Of a stretch of DNA of 20,882 bases, positions 9,595 through 18,012 are shown one piece after another. Source of the stretch: Chara braunii (taxonomy: Eukaryota; Streptophyta; Charophyceae; Charales; Characeae); the NCBI GenBank assembly GCA_003427395.1, contig BFEA01000245.1, positions 1,773,373 through 1,794,254 on the forward strand, in the 5' to 3' direction. Positions within the stretch are counted from its first letter, which is position 1, and the number at the start of each line of letters is the position of its first letter. Made by a program: the position numbers and the translations under genes. The notes beneath the pieces were generated by a model, which saw only the letters and a list, made by a program, of their open reading frames with translations, was not told the DNA's origin and did no database searches.

Positions 9595-9859
9595 AGTATC
9601 GAGTTATGGGATGTGTGGACTGTTGTCGTCACAATCGAAGAGAAGCAAAAGAAAGAAGAAGAAAATAAAAACTAAAATAGTCCGCAAGCTCAAACTTTGC
9701 CCTTATTTGATTGATGTAAAGGTCACGGGTTGCCGCGACATTACATTTTTCACGAGGACTCCTTGGCATATTAAATTTTCTTCTAAGTTTCAGTTCTTCA
9801 ATTACGACTTCACGGGGGAACAAACAGTTCGCCTATCACGAACGTGTCTCGTCCAGTGA
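9524..9859 (+). CDS. Hypothetical ORF with a polybasic stretch, doubtful
   Basis: 111 codons. A Lys/Arg block at roughly residues 38-57 (SKRSKRKKKKIKTKIVRKLK) resembles a nuclear-localisation or nucleic-acid-binding tail and is followed by a Phe/Thr-rich segment (FTRTPWHIKF). The basic block coincides with an A/G-rich stretch (9636-9685), so simple-sequence drift could produce it. No family is recognised and the start is uncertain. Confidence 0.15.
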   Translation: MSGSSRDAKVVGPTQCFYSVQSFRVSSYGMCGLLSSQSKRSKRKKKKIKTKIVRKLKLCPYLIDVKVTGCRDITFFTRTPWHIKFSSKFQFFNYDFTGEQTVRLSRTCLVQ

Positions 9860-10010
9860 AAGCAACCTACATATCGTCGTGGATTAAGACCTCAAAATGA
9901 GGGCACCTGCAATTGCATTGGTAGGAAGCCTATCACCCCCAATGAAGGGTCATAAAGCCCCCCTTTACCATCGGATACGGTCCCCTACTAGTGGTAGGTT
10001 TACCGTCCCT

Positions 10011-10018
10011 TATAAAAG
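10011..10018 (+). promoter_or_regulatory. TATA-box-like sequence
   Basis: TATAAAAG lies immediately before the ATG at 10019. A real TATA box would start transcription about 30 bp downstream, inside that ORF, so either the true start is a later Met or the match is accidental. Confidence 0.2.
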
Positions 10019-10228
10019 ATGGAATTTGCTGATCGGGATCTCACTATAGGACCACTGTACGCCAAACTTGTTGTCATTTCAAGCTTAGCTGAAAAGACCG
10101 CGACCAAATACTATAGGGATACACCTGTCTTATGGCCACTTAGTTTAAATACTCACTTGGTTCACTCTGCTATTAATGGTAAAGTTTTTATTTTAATCGT
10201 TTATCTATTTACAGTGTTATTCATTTGA
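10019..10228 (+). CDS. Hypothetical small ORF with hydrophobic C-terminus
   Basis: 69 codons from an ATG with G at +4. The last 15-17 residues (VFILIVYLFTVLFI) would form one membrane segment. A GTAAAG donor-like site falls just before this segment and a TTTACAG acceptor-like site 30 bp later. That spacing is too short for a normal intron, but the hydrophobic end may simply be T-rich non-coding sequence read through. Function unknown. Confidence 0.2.
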   Translation: MEFADRDLTIGPLYAKLVVISSLAEKTATKYYRDTPVLWPLSLNTHLVHSAINGKVFILIVYLFTVLFI

Positions 10229-10502
10229 TAATTTCCTGAGTCCTAAGGTTAGAACACAGGGGTTGCGGCATTGCCGAGTTTTACAAAAGATAGTTGCAGG
10301 GTTAAAGTTCTGATAAGATATAAGCACACTGAAGATTGCGTTGTTCTACTCCTAATGATCAGGATCGTGGCACGAGAGGGATAAGGCACTCAAATAGTAC
10401 TTATCCTTGCCGAGTGATCCAGCAACAAGCGTGTGTGCGTGAAGGCTAGCGATTAGTGGTGCAAATAACTATGTCGTGTCGAAGAGGACTAGAGGGTTAT
10501 AG

Positions 10503-10724
10503 GCCAAAGGCCTGGAGACTCCTGGTGCATTGGGCCTTAGTATCGAGAGAAAGGGCTTGGATGACAATGATCCTAATTTCGACGGGGATGAAGCGAAACA
10601 CAAAATTGACGTGGAAGGGGGTAGAGAAGACGAGATGACAAGAGATCAGGCTGCTATCATCGATGCGAAAGCAGAGCAGAAAGGAGGCTTCGACGGGATC
10701 ATGTTACCGCCCAACTCGAGGTGA
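10503..10724 (+). CDS. Acidic hypothetical ORF, upstream partner
   Basis: The frame is open from just after a TAG at 10500-10502 to TGA at 10722-10724, with a possible TTG start at 10530 and an internal ATG at about 10635. The product is hydrophilic and Asp/Glu/Lys-rich (LDDNDPNFDGDEAKHK). Its stop overlaps the GTG at 10721 that opens the next acidic ORF, a GTGA junction like those in the 18-20 kb array. No family recognised. Confidence 0.25.
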   Translation, partial: AKGLETPGALGLSIERKGLDDNDPNFDGDEAKHKIDVEGGREDEMTRDQAAIIDAKAEQKGGFDGIMLPPNSR

Positions 10725-10918
10725 CCGTCCCGTACCATGAGACGGGAACCTCAACAGGAACTACCGAACACGAGCACCCGCAACTGGACTGGGACTCCGA
10801 GGCGGAGTCCGAAGCTAGTGATGCAGAGACCCATTCATGGCACAAAGTCGACCAGTGGCGCTGGGATCACCCTCTAGTCACGCATGTGGAAGATGACCTA
10901 GAGGCCAGCTCTCGATGA
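10721..10918 (+). CDS. Acidic Ser/Glu-rich hypothetical ORF
   Basis: 65 codons, very hydrophilic, with an acidic serine core (WDSEAESEASDAETHSW) and several Trp residues. The composition recalls the acidic tail of the 15382-15978 product (EESEAESWEN), but the match is short and low-complexity. The start is unclear: the frame opens at GTG 10721 and has no early ATG. It could be a relic of the same class of element as the 15-20 kb block. Confidence 0.25.
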   Translation: MTVPYHETGTSTGTTEHEHPQLDWDSEAESEASDAETHSWHKVDQWRWDHPLVTHVEDDLEASSR

Positions 10919-12863
10919 CGGAGAGGTTGAGTCGTGAGGTAGTTACGAGTAATGGACCAGTGTCATAGTCGGGGGAGAGAGAGCAGTGTACGAGTAAGCG
11001 ACACACGTTTTTGAAAGTAAGACCAATGAGAGGCTTCTTGCACAAGGAAGGCACGCTTGCAGAAGGTGGATGACGTAACAATGACCTAAACCACGTGCTT
11101 GGTCGTGCCATTCAGAGGATAGGTTGAGTGAGTCTCCTGCGAAGGCAAAAAAAAGCTAAGTATGGTTAACTACGCCGCTAGCAAGTATGTCTCCGGGCAA
11201 AGAGTGCTCCATCACCAGCATGAGTGTTTACCATAGTCTTGCTCGCTCTTGCGTTAGTGTTTGAAATTCGGCTATTGTCTCGGGCGTGTTAACTAGCAAT
11301 GCGTGAGACAGTCACAGTTTCTTAGAATTGACACAGGAGACTCAGTGTACTCGCGATACACATAGGCTGTAGAAGTTGGACGTTCTCCAGGTGCCTATGT
11401 ATACGCCCATTTATTGATGTCATCTGTGACACATGCGCTTCAGGGCAAAGCTTGCATGATCCAGATTGTAGTCGTCATTAGGCGTTCTGGTCCTTGCTCT
11501 TGGTTACACGTTTAGTTTATTGTCTCCTATGAGTGATCCCCCTTTCTCTTATTTTTTTTGGCAGTCCTGTATTTCAAATATTGAGGGATAAATGAGCAGA
11601 CATTGGCACGCAAGTAAGCCTCATGATCAAAACTGATTGTAACAATGCTCACATTACCATAGTCGTTGTCGTCATCACTGAGGACAACACGTTGCCGTTT
11701 TTGTGCCACCATAATTTATACCTTTGTTTCGCTTAGATTTTTCCACTACTTGCGGCATTATGTATCATGGGCACTCAACACACAAGAGCTAGAAATGAGC
11801 AAAGTTGGCAGAGGCACGTTTCCTACTGTAAGTAGAGAAAAGTTTCGTAAGTATTGACAATATCGATGAACTAGTAGCATGACTTATGGTTAAGTAGTTG
11901 TAGAGCCTTTACAGTAGACATCAACCACTTATTGAATATTACACTCATGCGAACCCTTTGACGATGTCAAATCGCCATTGTATGCGGGCTTCCTTTCTCC
12001 CTCTGTCAATGATTTGTCATAAGCGCTGCTTATGTGGAGACTTCGTTACTATGAGATAAACTAGTAGGTTCGAGACTCATTCTAAGTGACATTGAAATAA
12101 GAAGTTGATCGTTCTTACTGGAGAATACGTTGATAATGGCGATATATTGATTTCTTCATTACTCAGTCATGTGAGATTCATTGTGGTCAAAAACTTTAGA
12201 TTCGACCTTGATTGTTGAGTATTCGCAAAATACTGTCGTACGCAGGATATCAGCAATCAAGGTAAACGCGCTAAAGTTTCATCAGATCTAATTAATAAGA
12301 AAATATCGTCAAGTGTGAGTCTTAATCGAGCATTCAGTTAAGACCATGACCGCCACTTTTCACTAAATCCCTTGTTCATCCATTTGTTTCTTCCTTGTGA
12401 ACAATCATTGTCGAGTCTAATCCTTTATTTTTTTGTTTCTCTACCATCTACTTGCTATTTTTTCTCTCGATTGGTGTAAGTTTCTTCGTTCCGTTTTACA
12501 TATTAATGCAGTGTGATTATACCAATTTAACTTAAATAGACAAATTGAACTTGAGAGTAATTCGTAATTATTCAAGGTCCCTTAGTTAAGTTTTGGCCTG
12601 CAGGTTGTCTGGTAGAAACTTGTTACTCTCTCATAGGAGAGGCAAAAGGAAACAGGATCGTTATTCTTTCTTACGGGTTTTATGCATGTGATGAACAGGA
12701 GGAAGAAAGTAATATTGAGGAAGGTAGTTTATTTGTTGGTCAATTTTTTATTAGATGAGAACTGATTAAACCTGCACCTAGACACACATAAGGGAATACG
12801 TTGTCGGGCGGCTGCCTACCAGGCGGACACTCCCCTTTGCCGACAAGGAAAAAATTTGGGTGT
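10919..12863. other. No gene supported
   Basis: Stops are frequent in all frames. Short frames near 10878-11111, 11527-11712 and 11666-11857 lack any feature. No repeat family or RNA gene was recognised. Confidence 0.45.
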
Positions 12864-12890
12864 GTTTTTTTTTATTTTTTTTATTTTTTT
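12864..12890. repeat. T-rich low-complexity tract
   Basis: Runs of T interrupted by single A. It lies near the boundary where the sequence becomes GC- and purine-rich. Confidence 0.8.
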
Positions 12891-12913
12891 GCATGTTTGA
12901 TGTATGGGAGTGC

Positions 12914-13057
12914 ATGACTGAGGGGTTTGAGGGAATCTTGGGGATCTTGGTCTTCGTACCAACCAATTGGCAAGTGAGGGAGCCGAGTGGGACAGCTGTT
13001 GCAAGCAAGACTAAACATGGACGGGGAATCAGAGATTTCGGTGCGACAATTGGGTAG
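12914..13057 (+). CDS. Small hypothetical ORF, doubtful
   Basis: 47 codons from the ATG at 12914. The beginning (EGFEGILGILVFVP) has some likeness to the N-terminal pattern of the 19400 unit (GIPGILWASIEP), which is why I list it. The resemblance is short and may be chance. Confidence 0.15.
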   Translation: MTEGFEGILGILVFVPTNWQVREPSGTAVASKTKHGRGIRDFGATIG

Positions 13058-13299
13058 CGTGAAAAGGGGATGGATCCAAGGCCAAAGAGAGGTCAGAGGA
13101 GAGACCTCGACGTTCTCTGGGGTCGGCCATGAGGCTTCCTTGGGTGTCTGAAAAGCTACGGCTTGAGCCAGGTGCAGGGCCACGATGTGAGTCAGGCTCA
13201 CAAGTGACAATCATCCACGTATAGCGGGTCAGTCAGGAAGGCGCGATCGAGGAAAGACGCCCCATTCAGTGGGGGCGTACACGAGAAGTCTGGGCCGGG

Positions 13300-13503
13300 T
13301 TGGCATGGAAGACCAAGTGCTCGAATCTAGGGACGACGGTCTGGGAAACATGTGACATCACGAGCAGGCATCTGCGAGACGATGGGGAATGGAGCGACGC
13401 ATCTACAAAGGCGATCGAACTAGACACCGAGGACAGTTGGACTGAGAGGCAGGTGGTGGGGTTGGAGGACAACCTCCGTGAAGAGGACGGAGAAACTTCA
13501 TAG
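13300..13503 (+). CDS. Acidic Trp-containing hypothetical ORF
   Basis: 67 codons, opening at a TTG with no ATG near the front. It is rich in Asp, Glu, Ser and Thr with spaced Trp (DDGEWSDAS, DTEDSWTE), like the ORF at 10721 and the tail of the 15382 product. The next basic ORF opens at GTG 13478, overlapping by 26 bp. No family recognised. Confidence 0.25.
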   Translation: MAWKTKCSNLGTTVWETCDITSRHLRDDGEWSDASTKAIELDTEDSWTERQVVGLEDNLREEDGETS

Positions 13504-13663
13504 GGAATCCAGCCTGACAGACAAGCCAGTTTTATCGATATCGGGAGCTAGGATGAAAGGAGCGCGCCCAAGAAATCAACAAGGGAGAGAGGGGAAGCGA
13601 AGGAGAAAGGGGTGCAGAGGCGTGACTACTAGGGGGGGGAAAGGGGAGAGCGAAACGGTCTAG
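13478..13663 (+). CDS. Arg/Lys-rich hypothetical ORF
   Basis: 61 codons from a GTG. Strongly basic (GREGKRRRKGCRG), as would suit nucleic-acid binding. The composition follows the purine-rich strand, so coding status is uncertain. Another Arg/Ser-rich open frame continues to about 13800 in a different frame, which hints at an older longer reading frame with a shift. Confidence 0.2.
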   Translation: MKRTEKLHRESSLTDKPVLSISGARMKGARPRNQQGREGKRRRKGCRGVTTRGGKGESETV

Positions 13664-13811
13664 CTCCAGAGAACAGGGGCCGTGGGCAAGAAGCGCTGCC
13701 TTTCGAGGTGCGCGGGATAGCGCTCGATGCGCACGAGGACCTAGCACTGAGCGCGGAAGAAGTCAGGATGCGAGACCGCGGACTCTCCTAGGAACTGGGT
13801 AAGAGAGGAAC

Positions 13812-13821
13812 GGGGGGGGGG
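13812..13821. repeat. G10 homopolymer
   Basis: Ten consecutive G, a likely slippage or sequencing-error site. Confidence 0.8.
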
Positions 13822-13971
13822 CAGGAGTCCAAAGGTGGTATGATCAATTGGCAGGGAGCAAAGCTGCGTTGGTTGCAGTCGAGGTCTGCCGAACGGCCAA
13901 AGCAGACCGTTGCGCATCAGTCGCAGGACAAGGGTTGGCAAGTGCCACTTTCGGCCTTCGTAGATTCTGCT

Positions 13972-14545
13972 ATAAGTCCGGATGTCCAAAAGTTCGCGGC
14001 GCGCAAATTCCCACTTGTCTAGCGAGTCATCTTGAGTTTCCTTTTCATTCATAAGTTCTGCACTGGGTTCTGATGGTTGGGAGTTCGTGAAATGGTGGTT
14101 TCATCTCGCGAGTCAGTTCTGGTTTCTTTCTTTCGCGAGCTCCGGTCCGGGTCCTGATGGCCAAGAGTTCGTAAAATGTTGTCCGTTTTTTTTGCTCCGT
14201 AAGTTCTGCACTGGGTTCTGATGGTCGAGAGAAATGCAGCTTTCATCTCGCAAGTCAGTTCTAGTTTCTTTCTTTCGCAAGGCCTAGTCCGGGTCCTGAT
14301 AGCCAAGATCTCGTAAGATGCTGTCCGAGTTTTTTTTTTCTTCGTAAGTTCTGCTCTAGGCTTTCTACCGAGACTGACGGGCATAAGTTCGTTAAATGCT
14401 GTCTTTCAAACTTTCCTTCATGAGTTCTGCAGGGCGAAGCGGCCCGTCGGAAACCAGCCGTGCAAAAGAGTTTGGAAAGGGCAGTTTCCCAAATCTCCTC
14501 GCGAGTCAATCCGAGTCCTCAAAGACCTTCGCAAGCGCTACTCTC
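13972..14545. repeat. Tandem repeat, about 74-bp half units in a 142-148-bp unit
   Basis: aagttctgcactgggttctg occurs at 14053 and 14201, with a partial copy at 14346. Between them gcgagctccggtccgggtcctgatgg-type half units are related to the first half. The block tcatctcgcgagtcagttct is at 14101, recurs at 14243, and has diverged forms near 14020 and 14497. The array is therefore a higher-order satellite of about four 148-bp units, each made of two diverged halves. Open frames through it on either strand are unlikely to be genes. Confidence 0.75.
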
Positions 14546-14702
14546 TGTTCTCGATGGGAACCAGCAATCGAACCTGTCTGTTGCCTTTCTGGCCCGCCGC
14601 CAACTTACGATAGCTCCAGCAGATAAAAGAAAAAAAAAAACAGGGCGGGGGGAGAAGAAAAAATAGGTGCCTAAAAGTTTAAATAGTCAATCAGGGGCGT
14701 AA

Positions 14703-15008
14703 CTAGTCCAGAGAAGGAGGGGGGACAAGCGTCATAAGGTCAACAAGTGGGAGTCGACCCGTACCCGAAACACCGTCGGGCCGAGGGGTAGTGTGATCTG
14801 GGTACGGACGGTCGGGTCGAGAAGAGTGAGAACAACACGCAGTAGGGAGAGCCGCTCCTTGACAAAGTAGCGCCGTTGCCGGGGATGAGCTTTCTCCCAC
14901 GGCCTCGGCCGACTCAAGGACCACGGGGTAAGGTAGAGTGAGCTTGACAGGCAATAGAGGGTAAGCTTTCTTGGTATCGGCGTCAAGCAGTTTCGAGTTC
15001 GGCGTCAA
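14703..15008 (-). CDS. Hypothetical minus-strand ORF, doubtful
   Basis: 101 codons from a TTG. Pro/Leu/Ala-rich with a Ser/Pro/Asp-rich end; no motif recognised. GC-rich sequence makes long chance frames common. A second frame on the same strand (15047-15268) lies just upstream and ends in a Cys/Lys/Arg cluster. Together they could be a relic read through a frameshift, but I have no homology to support it. Confidence 0.15.
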   Translation of the reverse strand: MTPNSKLLDADTKKAYPLLPVKLTLPYPVVLESAEAVGESSSPATALLCQGAALPTACCSHSSRPDRPYPDHTTPRPDGVSGTGRLPLVDLMTLVPPPSLD

Positions 15009-15046
15009 CAGTTTTTATTTTCGCCCTCGACGGTTTCGACGGCATT

Positions 15047-15268
15047 TCATCGGCATCGATTTCGGCACCGTTTTTTTTTACAGCACTTTCGGCTTCGAAG
15101 ATCCTCTGTACCTTTTTCGGTGACTTCGGGTAGCGTTCGATTGGAGTCTTGTTTTTTTCCCTGCGGAAGGGGGTGCTGGGTTGTTTGGGGGTGAAGGGCT
15201 TGGGGTGTTGGGGTCTCTTGGTTTTGCAGGTCCGCGCCGGCCCCGCTTGCGACTTCGGCCCCGCTCAC
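15047..15268 (-). CDS. Hypothetical minus-strand ORF, Pro/Gln/Thr-rich, doubtful
   Basis: 73 codons. Low-complexity Pro/Gln/Thr/His body and a basic Cys-rich tail (RKCCKKKRCRNRCR) that spans an A9 run on this strand. No family, no clear start signal. Confidence 0.12.
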   Translation of the reverse strand: MSGAEVASGAGADLQNQETPTPQALHPQTTQHPLPQGKKQDSNRTLPEVTEKGTEDLRSRKCCKKKRCRNRCR

Positions 15269-15381
15269 GCCTCCCGAAAATCTAGGTCAGACTCTTGCCG
15301 GGAAGTGTGATATTTTTAAGTGTGTTTATTTCTAAAAATCCGCAAATTAAGAGGGTAAAACAGTTTGCTTGTGGGGTTTGA

Positions 15382-15978
15382 ATGAGGAAAAAAAACAATC
15401 AAAGAGGGGGAAGAAGAGCCGTACGGGAAAATAGTGTAAGTGGGTCCGCACGTGGGGGAGAGAGAGTAAACGCAATGGGGAGAGAGGAAAGCGGGGTTCA
15501 AGAAGGTCTAGGGACGCCATCGGGTTGGGAACCAAGAGAGCAAGTCCGAAGGGAAAGAGGTCTCCCTAACATTCTCGACCCGCACGGGTTGTGGACGTTG
15601 CGCGCACGGGACGAAACTCCCGTGAAGAAACGGGTTTCTCAAGAGGGGGTTGGGTTTTCCGTTCTCGACCCTCGGGGGTTGTGGACAGGGCTCGCGCGAG
15701 ACGTTACTCCCACGAGGGAGCGGGGTTCTCAAGCGGGTGTCGTCCGGGACTTGGGAGCGAGAAGGGTAGTGCTTCGGGTTCCGGGGCAAAGGGTCGAGGG
15801 AACTCCAACCGCTGTTGAGAACGGAGGGGGTAGCGGGCTGATTCGAGAAGAAGAGGCGAGAGATACGTGGGGCACCTTGGACGAGGAATCGGAGGCCGAG
15901 TCTTGGGAGAACCGGTGTCTTGCCGATTTCTCAGACTCGGACCTCGGGGACTATTGGGATTACGAAAACGAATTTTGA
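15382..15978 (+). CDS. Intact ORF: basic head, 30-residue repeats, acidic tail; family unknown
   Basis: 198 codons from the ATG at 15382 to TGA. The N-terminus is basic and low-complexity (MRKKNNQRGGRR). Residues 65-120 hold two clear copies of a 30-residue unit, NILDPHGLWTLRARDETP and SVLDPRGLWTGLARDVTP, each followed by a basic turn and SQEGV or SQAGV. The copies start 90 bp apart at 15574 and 15664. A weaker earlier copy may begin at VQEGLG. The last 35 residues are strongly acidic (EESEAESWEN, FSDSDLGDYWDYENEF). A bipolar basic-repeat-acidic layout would suit a nucleic-acid or chaperone-like structural protein, but that is inference. It is the longest unbroken frame in the window and precedes the broken gene array by about 600 bp on the same strand. 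Start choice: first ATG in frame; a second is at 15475. No poly(A) signal was seen. Confidence 0.5.
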   Translation: MRKKNNQRGGRRAVRENSVSGSARGGERVNAMGREESGVQEGLGTPSGWEPREQVRRERGLPNILDPHGLWTLRARDETPVKKRVSQEGVGFSVLDPRGLWTGLARDVTPTRERGSQAGVVRDLGARRVVLRVPGQRVEGTPTAVENGGGSGLIREEEARDTWGTLDEESEAESWENRCLADFSDSDLGDYWDYENEF

Positions 15979-16158
15979 GAAAGTCGAAGACCACAAGGTA
16001 CGTGTTTAAAACAACCAAACCTGAGAGACTCTCGTTCTAAAATTATAATTCCCCACCCCTTTTTGTGAAAGACGCCGATTAGATTCTCCGATTCCACGAA
16101 AGAAAATAGTCAGACGGAGGCGAATAGGAAGAAGGGAACGAAGTGAGAAGAGTTCGCG
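15979..16158. other. No gene seen
   Basis: A short AT-richer spacer (around 16035-16055) that could hold a terminator or promoter for the downstream array. No defined motif is visible. Confidence 0.35.
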
Positions 16159-16586
16159 ATGCAAGGAGGGGAATGGGAGGGAGTAAATAGGCTAGTGATC
16201 ATTGATTGATAGGCAGATAAAGTCTCGGGACCCGGGTAATTTCACGCTCGAGGTGGGCCGAGTAGGGGCGTGGTTCCGGATAGGCTAACTTAGGGTCGGT
16301 TCGGTGGGGGACATAGGGCACGGGTGTGCGACTTCGGTCAAACTTTGGAGAGGGGGTTGCCACCCTTCTTCGGGGATAACCTGTGTTCGCGGCTAGTCTC
16401 TATACTTGGAAGTGGGAGGACCTCTCAACGGGGGAGGACAGGAAGGTAGTCGAGTGAGACGACGTTCCTTCTCTGGTCCATTTGATCCTGATGGGCTCAC
16501 AGGCACCTTCTCCTTGCAGGGTAGGGATGGTTTCTCGAGTGACCAAAAGTAAAAGTGACAAAAATTACCTTCTTTGATTAAAATGA
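16159..16586 (+). pseudogene. Possible remnant of the array family, upstream of the first clear unit
   Basis: A short frame opens with ATG at 16159 (GGEWEGVNRLVIID) and stops. Another runs 16208-16288 (NFTLEVGRVGAWFRIG) and resembles the conserved GxxVWVR segment of the later units, ending in TAA. A pyrimidine-rich CTTCTCCTTGCAG at 16507-16519 looks like a 3' splice site, but no matching donor or exon was identified. Best seen as badly decayed family sequence, weakly supported. Confidence 0.25.
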
Positions 16587-16932
16587 ATGAGCTTAGAGGC
16601 GGTCCCGGAAGGGATTAGTGTGAGCAGTTACGGGGGGGTTGACGTGTGGTGTTATACCTTTCGTCTGTGGACGGGAGATTTCGACGTCGGCATTTATGAA
16701 GAGGAAGGGCAAGATCAGGGGGAAATTTTCCTCCGCGGATGGGAGGAGGCGGTCAACCACTCTCATATGGAAAGGGGAGAGTTGCGAGGATACGGGTTTA
16801 GGTATTTCTACTCTCTGGGGTACCAAACTTATCCTAGGGGCAGTCAACCTGCGCCGGTGATTCCGGATGCCTATCTCGACGGGTCGGACGGGTAAAGAGT
16901 ATGGTCGCAATCAAGGAGATAGTGGGGGGCCC
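16587..16932 (+). pseudogene. Array unit A: truncated copy, near-duplicate of unit B
   Basis: Open from ATG 16587 to TAA 16893-16895, 102 codons. It is about two-thirds identical to unit B over 86 residues by eye (GGVDVWCY, LWTGDF, WEEAV, LGYQT, YLDGSDG shared), and stretches such as tatctcgacgggtcggacgg are identical in DNA. After YLDGSDG, unit B continues with Trp (TGG) where this copy has TAA. The following bases still align (gagta ... gatag) but with small deletions, so the 3' end has been lost. A tandem duplication followed by decay of this copy is the simplest explanation. Function unknown. Confidence 0.6.
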
Positions 16933-17310
16933 ATGCGCCTAGGGGTTTTGGAGTTCGAGCCGACAGGCATTAGCGTGGGTAGTTGTGGGGGAGTAGACGT
17001 GTGGTGTTACAACTTCTTCTTATGGACCGGGGATTTTGTCATTACACTTTATGTAGAAGAGGGGACGGATCAAGGAGAAGGCTTTCTTAGTAGCTGGGAG
17101 GAGGCTGTGGGCCACGCACAACTAGAGAGGGAACTTTTAGGGAACTATGGGATCCAGTACTTCTGTAGATTGGGTTACCAGACCTTCCGACCAGGAGAGC
17201 GACCCGCCCCGACTATACCGGAGGCCTATCTCGACGGGTCGGACGGTTGGAGAGTGTTAGTAGAGATCATCAAGAAGATAGTCCATGGTCAGGATTGTGG
17301 ATGCAACTAG
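16933..17310 (+). CDS. Array unit B: 125-codon protein of unknown family
   Basis: Best start is ATG 16933, because similarity with unit A begins just after it (LEFEPTGISV against LEAVPEGISV); the frame is open further upstream only through unit A's tail. The product has a Trp/Tyr-rich beta-like segment (GGVDVWCYNFFLWTGDF), a WEEAV motif, and a basic Pro-rich stretch before YLDGSDGWRVLVEIIKKIV and a Cys-containing end. The VWxx segment and the later W-E pair recall the centre of the 240-residue family members downstream (AYVWVRA...DTWTEV), so I treat B as a shorter relative. No stop or shift interrupts it. The start of the next unit overlaps its end by 26 bp. Confidence 0.45.
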   Translation: MRLGVLEFEPTGISVGSCGGVDVWCYNFFLWTGDFVITLYVEEGTDQGEGFLSSWEEAVGHAQLERELLGNYGIQYFCRLGYQTFRPGERPAPTIPEAYLDGSDGWRVLVEIIKKIVHGQDCGCN

Positions 17311-17978
17311 TGACGGTAGGGTCCAAATCGAAAAGGCCGACCTCGACAAGGAGAGGGATCATCGTACAGAGAGATATTTAGTCGGACACGGGAAAGGCCT
17401 AGAGCTCGAGGAGGGGGGTTTTCTCTGGGCGCGATTTGTTGTAGGAATTTGGGAAGGAGATCATTGGACCAGAAATAGACCTAGGAACGGGGTGAAGGTC
17501 CGACGAGCGTCAGTTCATGCTGAGGGCACGATTACTTAAGTCGGGAGGCCTGGGTAGAGTACGTCACCCACCGGGCATTAGGGTGGTATCGGGCTGACCA
17601 TTCTGAGGTACGCGTGGCACCTATTCTAAGGCAAACTTGTCGTTCCACTTGCGAGTGACTTGCGTTCGGGACGGGGAATACCCTCGTGCTACGGGCTGCG
17701 TCCAAGCCATATTCCCATCCTACGTCTTCAGGAGAGTGTGTGGGGAGAGGGCCGCATACGAAAAAGTCGTGAGGTCTATAAGGCGGGAGAGAAGGAGAAG
17801 GTTGTTTTTTCGTTCGCTTCATTGGTACTACTACTATTGTGTGGACAACCCGGTGCCGTACGGAGCTAGGGCTGACCGGATCCGGGAAAGGATCTCTCTG
17901 GAATCTAAGCGAGATCGTGAAGGCGGGAGAGACTACCGCTTCCAAAGGGTATTTGGAGTCCGCCAAAAGGTGGATTAG
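17285..17978 (+). pseudogene. Array unit P: full-length family member broken by two frameshifts
   Basis: ATG 17285 overlaps the end of unit B. The first frame runs to TAA 17537-17539 and includes GGFLWARFVVGIWEG, matching GAYVWVRA of unit D. Homology then continues in a second frame from about 17522 to 17655 (REAWVEYVTHRAL aligned with EDTWTEVCRGL) and in a third to TAG 17978. In the third frame GEYPRATGCVQAIFP aligns without gaps to GEVPHASKVLHAGLP of unit D, 8 of 28 identical over the wider segment. The first break is explained by a one-base indel near 17521, the second by a deletion of roughly 22 bp near 17632-17650. Total length, about 231 codons, fits the family. The two paralogs must have diverged as proteins before this copy broke. 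Function unknown. Confidence 0.6.
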
Positions 17979-18012
17979 CATGAATGGTTCTTTTTGACAA
18001 AGGTCTCGGTAA

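Noticed and set aside
10179-10214. Small intron GTAAAG...TTTACAG
   Set aside because: Only about 36 bp, shorter than ordinary spliceosomal introns, and no exon continuation is supported.
13741-14509. Minus- and plus-strand frames of 60-111 codons, including a Cys-containing stretch near 13975 that recalls a Gag zinc knuckle
   Set aside because: They run through the 148-bp satellite, and the cysteine spacing does not fit CX2CX4HX4C.
15508-15789. Minus-strand Pro/Arg-rich frame and other frames opposite 15382-15978
   Set aside because: Antisense readings of the repeat-containing ORF; the plus-strand frame is longer and has a protein-level repeat in phase.
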